The notes under the pieces: model-generated
Databases searched by the model: none
What the model saw: only the letters and a program-made list of their open reading frames with translations
What the model was told of the DNA's origin: nothing
Translations under genes and position numbers: made by a program
In this document: positions 61,114 through 64,000 of the stretch, one piece after another
How positions within the stretch are numbered: position 1 is the stretch's first letter
Layout of the letters: each line of letters opens with the position of its first letter
Source of the DNA: Paenibacillus plantiphilus
GTDB lineage: Bacteria > Bacillota > Bacilli > Paenibacillales > Paenibacillaceae
NCBI RefSeq assembly: GCF_927798095.1
Contig: NZ_CAKMMF010000006.1
Location: forward strand, 69,052 to 133,051
Reading direction: 5' to 3'
DNA: 64,000 nt

Positions 61114-62094
61114 CTATCTGCATGCGGAATCCGAATCGAACCATAGCGCCGCAGCCCCTATGATGCCTGCATCTCCGCCAAGTTTCGCACGATCGATACG
61201 CACCGGTTCCGTCATCGACCTGATTCCGTATCGGACGAATGTCTCTCGCATCGGACCGAGCAGCGGGTCGCCGATATGCGAGGCTCCCCCGCCTATGACT
61301 ACTACCTGCGGGTTCAACAGATGAACGCCGCTAATTAACGCGAAGCCGAGCGCCCTCCCCGCTTCGGCTGCAACTGCCAAAGCGTACGGGTCGCCTTCGG
61401 CTGCCGCTTGGGCGACATGCCTGCTCGTCACATTCGCCGCCTCGCCCCCGGACAGTTCGCCGACACGGCCTGCCGGCCTTGCGCCGGAGATCATATCCCT
61501 TGCCGCAGTACGGGCAATTGCCGTACCTGAAGCGTACAGTTCGACACAGCCCCGATTGCCGCACGGGCACAGCGGGCCGCTGCGGTCAATCGAGATGTGG
61601 CCGATCTCTCCCGCGCTTCCGGTCGCGCCGCGAACCAGTCGCCCCCCGCTGACGAAGCCGCCGCCGATCCCTGTCGATACGGTGATGAATAGACAGTCGT
61701 CAGAACCGACTCCGGCTCCGTGCTTCCATTCACCGTATGCTGCGCCGTTCGCGTCGTTCTCAAGCAGCACGGGCAATCCTGTCAGACGCCTCAATTCATC
61801 GCCGATCGCCACGTCGCGGAACTTCAAGTTCGCCGCATAGCGGATGATGCTTCTAGCTATGTCGATCGTACCCGCCGCCACGATGGCGATGCCCTCAGGC
61901 GGCAGCTCGCCTTCCTTGGACTCCCGCGTCAAGCTGAGAACACTTGCCGCGATTGTTTCCAATACGACCGCTGCTCCTTCGCCAACGGGAGTCGGCTTCA
62001 CCTCACGGCGCAGCACCGAGCCGCGCTCGTCTATGACCGCTGCAAGCAGCTTGGTGCCGCCTAAGTCGACACTGATGCATGTACGAACACTCAT
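61114..62094 (-). CDS. ROK-family sugar kinase (glucokinase or N-acetylglucosamine/N-acetylmannosamine kinase)
   Basis: This 326-residue kinase has the ROK signature: phosphate-1 motif SVDLGGTKLLAAV, catalytic Asp in LLENDANGAAYGE, STGIGGGFV, and a zinc site with EIGHISID and CPCGNRGCVE. It lies downstream of nagB and nagA, so it most likely phosphorylates GlcNAc or ManNAc released from glycans; glucose is also possible. It follows nagA by 6 bp and is the last gene before a terminator. Confidence 0.9.
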   Translation of the reverse strand: MSVRTCISVDLGGTKLLAAVIDERGSVLRREVKPTPVGEGAAVVLETIAASVLSLTRESKEGELPPEGIAIVAAGTIDIARSIIRYAANLKFRDVAIGDELRRLTGLPVLLENDANGAAYGEWKHGAGVGSDDCLFITVSTGIGGGFVSGGRLVRGATGSAGEIGHISIDRSGPLCPCGNRGCVELYASGTAIARTAARDMISGARPAGRVGELSGGEAANVTSRHVAQAAAEGDPYALAVAAEAGRALGFALISGVHLLNPQVVVIGGGASHIGDPLLGPMRETFVRYGIRSMTEPVRIDRAKLGGDAGIIGAAALWFDSDSACR

Positions 62095-62100
62095 CTCAGA

Positions 62101-63411
62101 TCAGCTCCCTTCGACGCCGATCCAGCTCCCGCCGAGCATCACTTCCTGCACGGTGTAAGCGGCTGGGTCGAGCAGCAGCAGATCCGCTGCTGCTCCGGCT
62201 TCAATTCGACCCTTGTCGGCGGCTCCGATAATCCCCGCCGGAATAGACGTTGCATGCGGCAGCGCCTCATGCAGCGCTAGTCCATGCTGGCGGATAAGCT
62301 CCGCCAGCGCCGATTGCATCGTCAGCGTGCTTCCAGCCAGGCTTCCGTCCTCTTTCAACCTGGCAATGCCTTCCCGCACGTTGACATCAAGATCGCCAAG
62401 CGTATACTCGCCATCCGGCATGCCGCTGGCGCGCATCGCGTCTGTTACGACACAGACGCGATTGCCTTTGACCCGGCGCACAAGATCAGATGAAGCCGGA
62501 TGCAGATGGTGTCCATCCATTATGAGTTCTGTCGACAGCTCCGCATGCAGCAGAATAGCTCCGACAACGCCCGGCTCGCGATGATGGAAGGGCCGCATAC
62601 CGTTGCAGCAATGCACCGAATGCGTGACACCCCACCCAATAGCGCTTTGCATCATATCATATGTCGCGTTGCTGTGTCCGCAAGCGGCAACGATTCCGTG
62701 TGAAACAGCAGTCCGTATCGTCTTCTCCGCGCCTTCCGTCTCGGGAGCAAGTGTAAGAATGCGGAGCAGCCCCGGATGGCGGGCATTCCAGTCTTCAATC
62801 CAATCCGCGTGGGCAGCCGCTATATGCGACGGATTCTGCGCACCAGGATATACGGGGCTTATGAACGGCCCTTCCAGATGAACGCCGATAATGGCCCCGC
62901 CAAGCGGCGACGTGCATCGAAAAGTCTCAACTGTCGCCAGTGCCTTCTCAATATCAGCCTTGGGCGCTGTCATCGTTGTCGCTACGATCGAGGTCGAGCC
63001 GTGGCGCAGATGATGTCCAATCATAACTGCCAGCTGCTCCTTGTCGGCGTCCATTACATCCGCTCCGCCGCCGCCATGCACATGCAGGTCGACGAAGCCC
63101 GGTGCGATTATGGCCTTCTCGGCCCGGGTAATATGCAGCGCTCCACCCTTATCAGACACTGCCGACTGAAGATCGGCCAGTGCTGATTCGAGTTCAGCAT
63201 GCGCTGATTCGAGTTCTGCCTGCGCTGATTCGAGTTCTGCCTGCGCTAATTCGATATCTATCGCCATAGTCTCCAGATCGTGCTGAGAAGTACCCGTCTT
63301 AATCATTCGTTCGATCACACCATCCTCGATGACTACGATGCCGTAATACGGCTCGCCCCCCAGTCCGTCTGCGATCAATCCCGCGACAGCTTGCTTGTCT
63401 TCTTTGCTCAT
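62101..63411 (-). CDS. nagA: N-acetylglucosamine-6-phosphate deacetylase with an inserted coiled-coil repeat
   Basis: This 436-residue amidohydrolase converts GlcNAc-6-phosphate to glucosamine-6-phosphate and acetate. The metal motif GFVDLHVHGGGGADVMD, the substrate segment GVHLEGPFISP, AACGHSNATYD, HCCNGMRPFHHREPG and VTDAMRASGMPDGEY are all intact. Between the first strands and the barrel (about residues 48-80) lies an insertion of seven-residue AELESAQ-type repeats coded by 21-bp DNA repeats, absent from ordinary NagA (about 385-395 residues). The ATG overlaps the nagB stop (ATGA). Together with NagB it feeds amino sugar into glycolysis. Confidence 0.93.
   Translation of the reverse strand: MSKEDKQAVAGLIADGLGGEPYYGIVVIEDGVIERMIKTGTSQHDLETMAIDIELAQAELESAQAELESAHAELESALADLQSAVSDKGGALHITRAEKAIIAPGFVDLHVHGGGGADVMDADKEQLAVMIGHHLRHGSTSIVATTMTAPKADIEKALATVETFRCTSPLGGAIIGVHLEGPFISPVYPGAQNPSHIAAAHADWIEDWNARHPGLLRILTLAPETEGAEKTIRTAVSHGIVAACGHSNATYDMMQSAIGWGVTHSVHCCNGMRPFHHREPGVVGAILLHAELSTELIMDGHHLHPASSDLVRRVKGNRVCVVTDAMRASGMPDGEYTLGDLDVNVREGIARLKEDGSLAGSTLTMQSALAELIRQHGLALHEALPHATSIPAGIIGAADKGRIEAGAAADLLLLDPAAYTVQEVMLGGSWIGVEGS
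63180..63259. repeat. In-frame 21-bp repeats in nagA
   Basis: Almost four copies of a 21-bp unit (two adjacent copies identical) encode heptads such as AELESAQ. The seven-residue period predicts a short coiled coil protruding from the enzyme. Confidence 0.9.
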
Positions 63412-64000
63412 AGAAGCTCCGCCTCTCTCGTCGAACCTAGCAGCGATGCGGGAAGCTTGGAGGCAGCAGCTTCGTCCAATACGACCGTGACCTTGGCATG
63501 CAGCTGCAGAAACGATGCCGGCAGCTCCGTCATTACAGGTCCGGTCAGCGCTTGAGCGACGATCTCAGCTTTGCCCTCTCCCTGAGCGACAAGTACGATT
63601 TCGCGCGCCTTCAATATCGTGCCCATGCCGACCGTGATCGCCTGCCGCGGCACGTCATCCAGCGAGTCGAAAAACCGGCTGTTCGCTTGGCGCGTCTCCT
63701 CAGCCAGCTCAACGACATGCGTGCCCGCAGTCAGCGAAGGTCCCGGCTCATTAAAGCCAATATGACCATTATGCCCGATGCCCAGCAATTGCCAGTCGAT
63801 ACCCCCGGCGCTCTCCAGCGTGCGGTCGTAGCGGACGCATTCGGCTTGCAGGTCAGCTGCTTCTCCATTTGGAATCTCTGTTGCGGATACCCGTAGATCA
63901 ATATGTCGAAGCAGGTTCTCTTGCATGAACGTCCAATAGCTTTGAGAATGGGCGCGCGGCAAGCCCGCATACTCGTCCAGATTGAACGAGCGTGCGCGCG
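63408..64000 (-). CDS. nagB: Glucosamine-6-phosphate deaminase, C-terminal part (runs off right edge)
   Basis: This enzyme turns glucosamine-6-phosphate into fructose-6-phosphate and ammonia. About 197 codons are visible, starting inside the conserved SFNLDEYAGLP segment. LLGIGHNGHIGFNEPG carries the catalytic His and Glu region, and SRFFDSLDDVPRQAITVGMGTIL and VALTGP-like substrate loops follow. The remaining N-terminus lies beyond the window. The stop overlaps the nagA start, so the order is nagB, nagA, ROK kinase. Confidence 0.93.
   Translation of the reverse strand, partial: RARSFNLDEYAGLPRAHSQSYWTFMQENLLRHIDLRVSATEIPNGEAADLQAECVRYDRTLESAGGIDWQLLGIGHNGHIGFNEPGPSLTAGTHVVELAEETRQANSRFFDSLDDVPRQAITVGMGTILKAREIVLVAQGEGKAEIVAQALTGPVMTELPASFLQLHAKVTVVLDEAAASKLPASLLGSTREAELL

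Overview
The window looks like a chromosomal segment of a spore-forming, Gram-positive bacterium of the Paenibacillaceae, most likely Paenibacillus. The support is S-layer homology repeats, strong AGGAGG-type ribosome binding sites, frequent GTG and TTG starts, two-component systems of the YesM/YesN type with Lpl-type sugar ABC importers, and long arrays of glycoside hydrolases. No rRNA, tRNA, CRISPR array or transposase gene was found. This assignment rests on gene content only.

Layout. 1-10330 is a Fur-controlled heme-uptake region. A minus-strand operon encodes a membrane-anchored NEAT protein, a very large NEAT/S-layer protein, an IsdE-like lipoprotein and a permease cut by the left edge. 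A divergent plus-strand operon encodes a second heme-type lipoprotein, a permease, and an ATPase fused in frame to an IsdG-type heme monooxygenase. 10344-14791 holds an ECF sigma factor with a membrane partner, two coiled-coil proteins, a VOC protein and a TerF-like protein. 15099-19356 holds a cupin protein with a 45-bp repeat tail, a non-coding tandem repeat, and an ECF41 sigma factor with its FAD oxidoreductase behind a textbook ECF41 promoter. 19539-20886 is a PadR regulator with a hydrolase. 21072-26906 is a sulfonate-type ABC/monooxygenase operon with a TetR regulator.

26930-31450 holds small accessory genes and a PhyH/isomerase pair divergent from an AraC regulator. 31736-37824 contains a decayed VOC gene, a double-kinase hybrid sensor with its response regulator, a short-chain dehydrogenase remnant and an esterase. 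38089-43330 contains an Rpn nuclease, GrpB, an OpuF-like osmolyte importer and an orphan secreted protein. 43673-64000 is one functional block on the minus strand: NagB, NagA and a ROK kinase; a YesM/YesN sensor pair; a three-gene Lpl-type importer; and GH3, GH38, GH125 and a GH-A clan enzyme. It reads as a locus for importing and dismantling mannose- and GlcNAc-containing glycans, such as high-mannose N-glycans.

Two themes cross the window. First, short tandem repeats whose unit length is always a multiple of three sit inside at least eight unrelated genes (units of 6, 12, 15, 21 and 45 bp), extending linkers and tails without breaking frame. Second, non-coding dispersed repeats (a 66-bp core at 16.4-16.8 kb and 31.5-31.7 kb; a 45-bp element at 21.0 and 25.2 kb) and several truncated genes mark recent local rearrangement. 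The strongest single finding is the ABC ATPase-heme monooxygenase fusion at 9113-10249, which also carries an internal ribosome binding site able to release a free monooxygenase.
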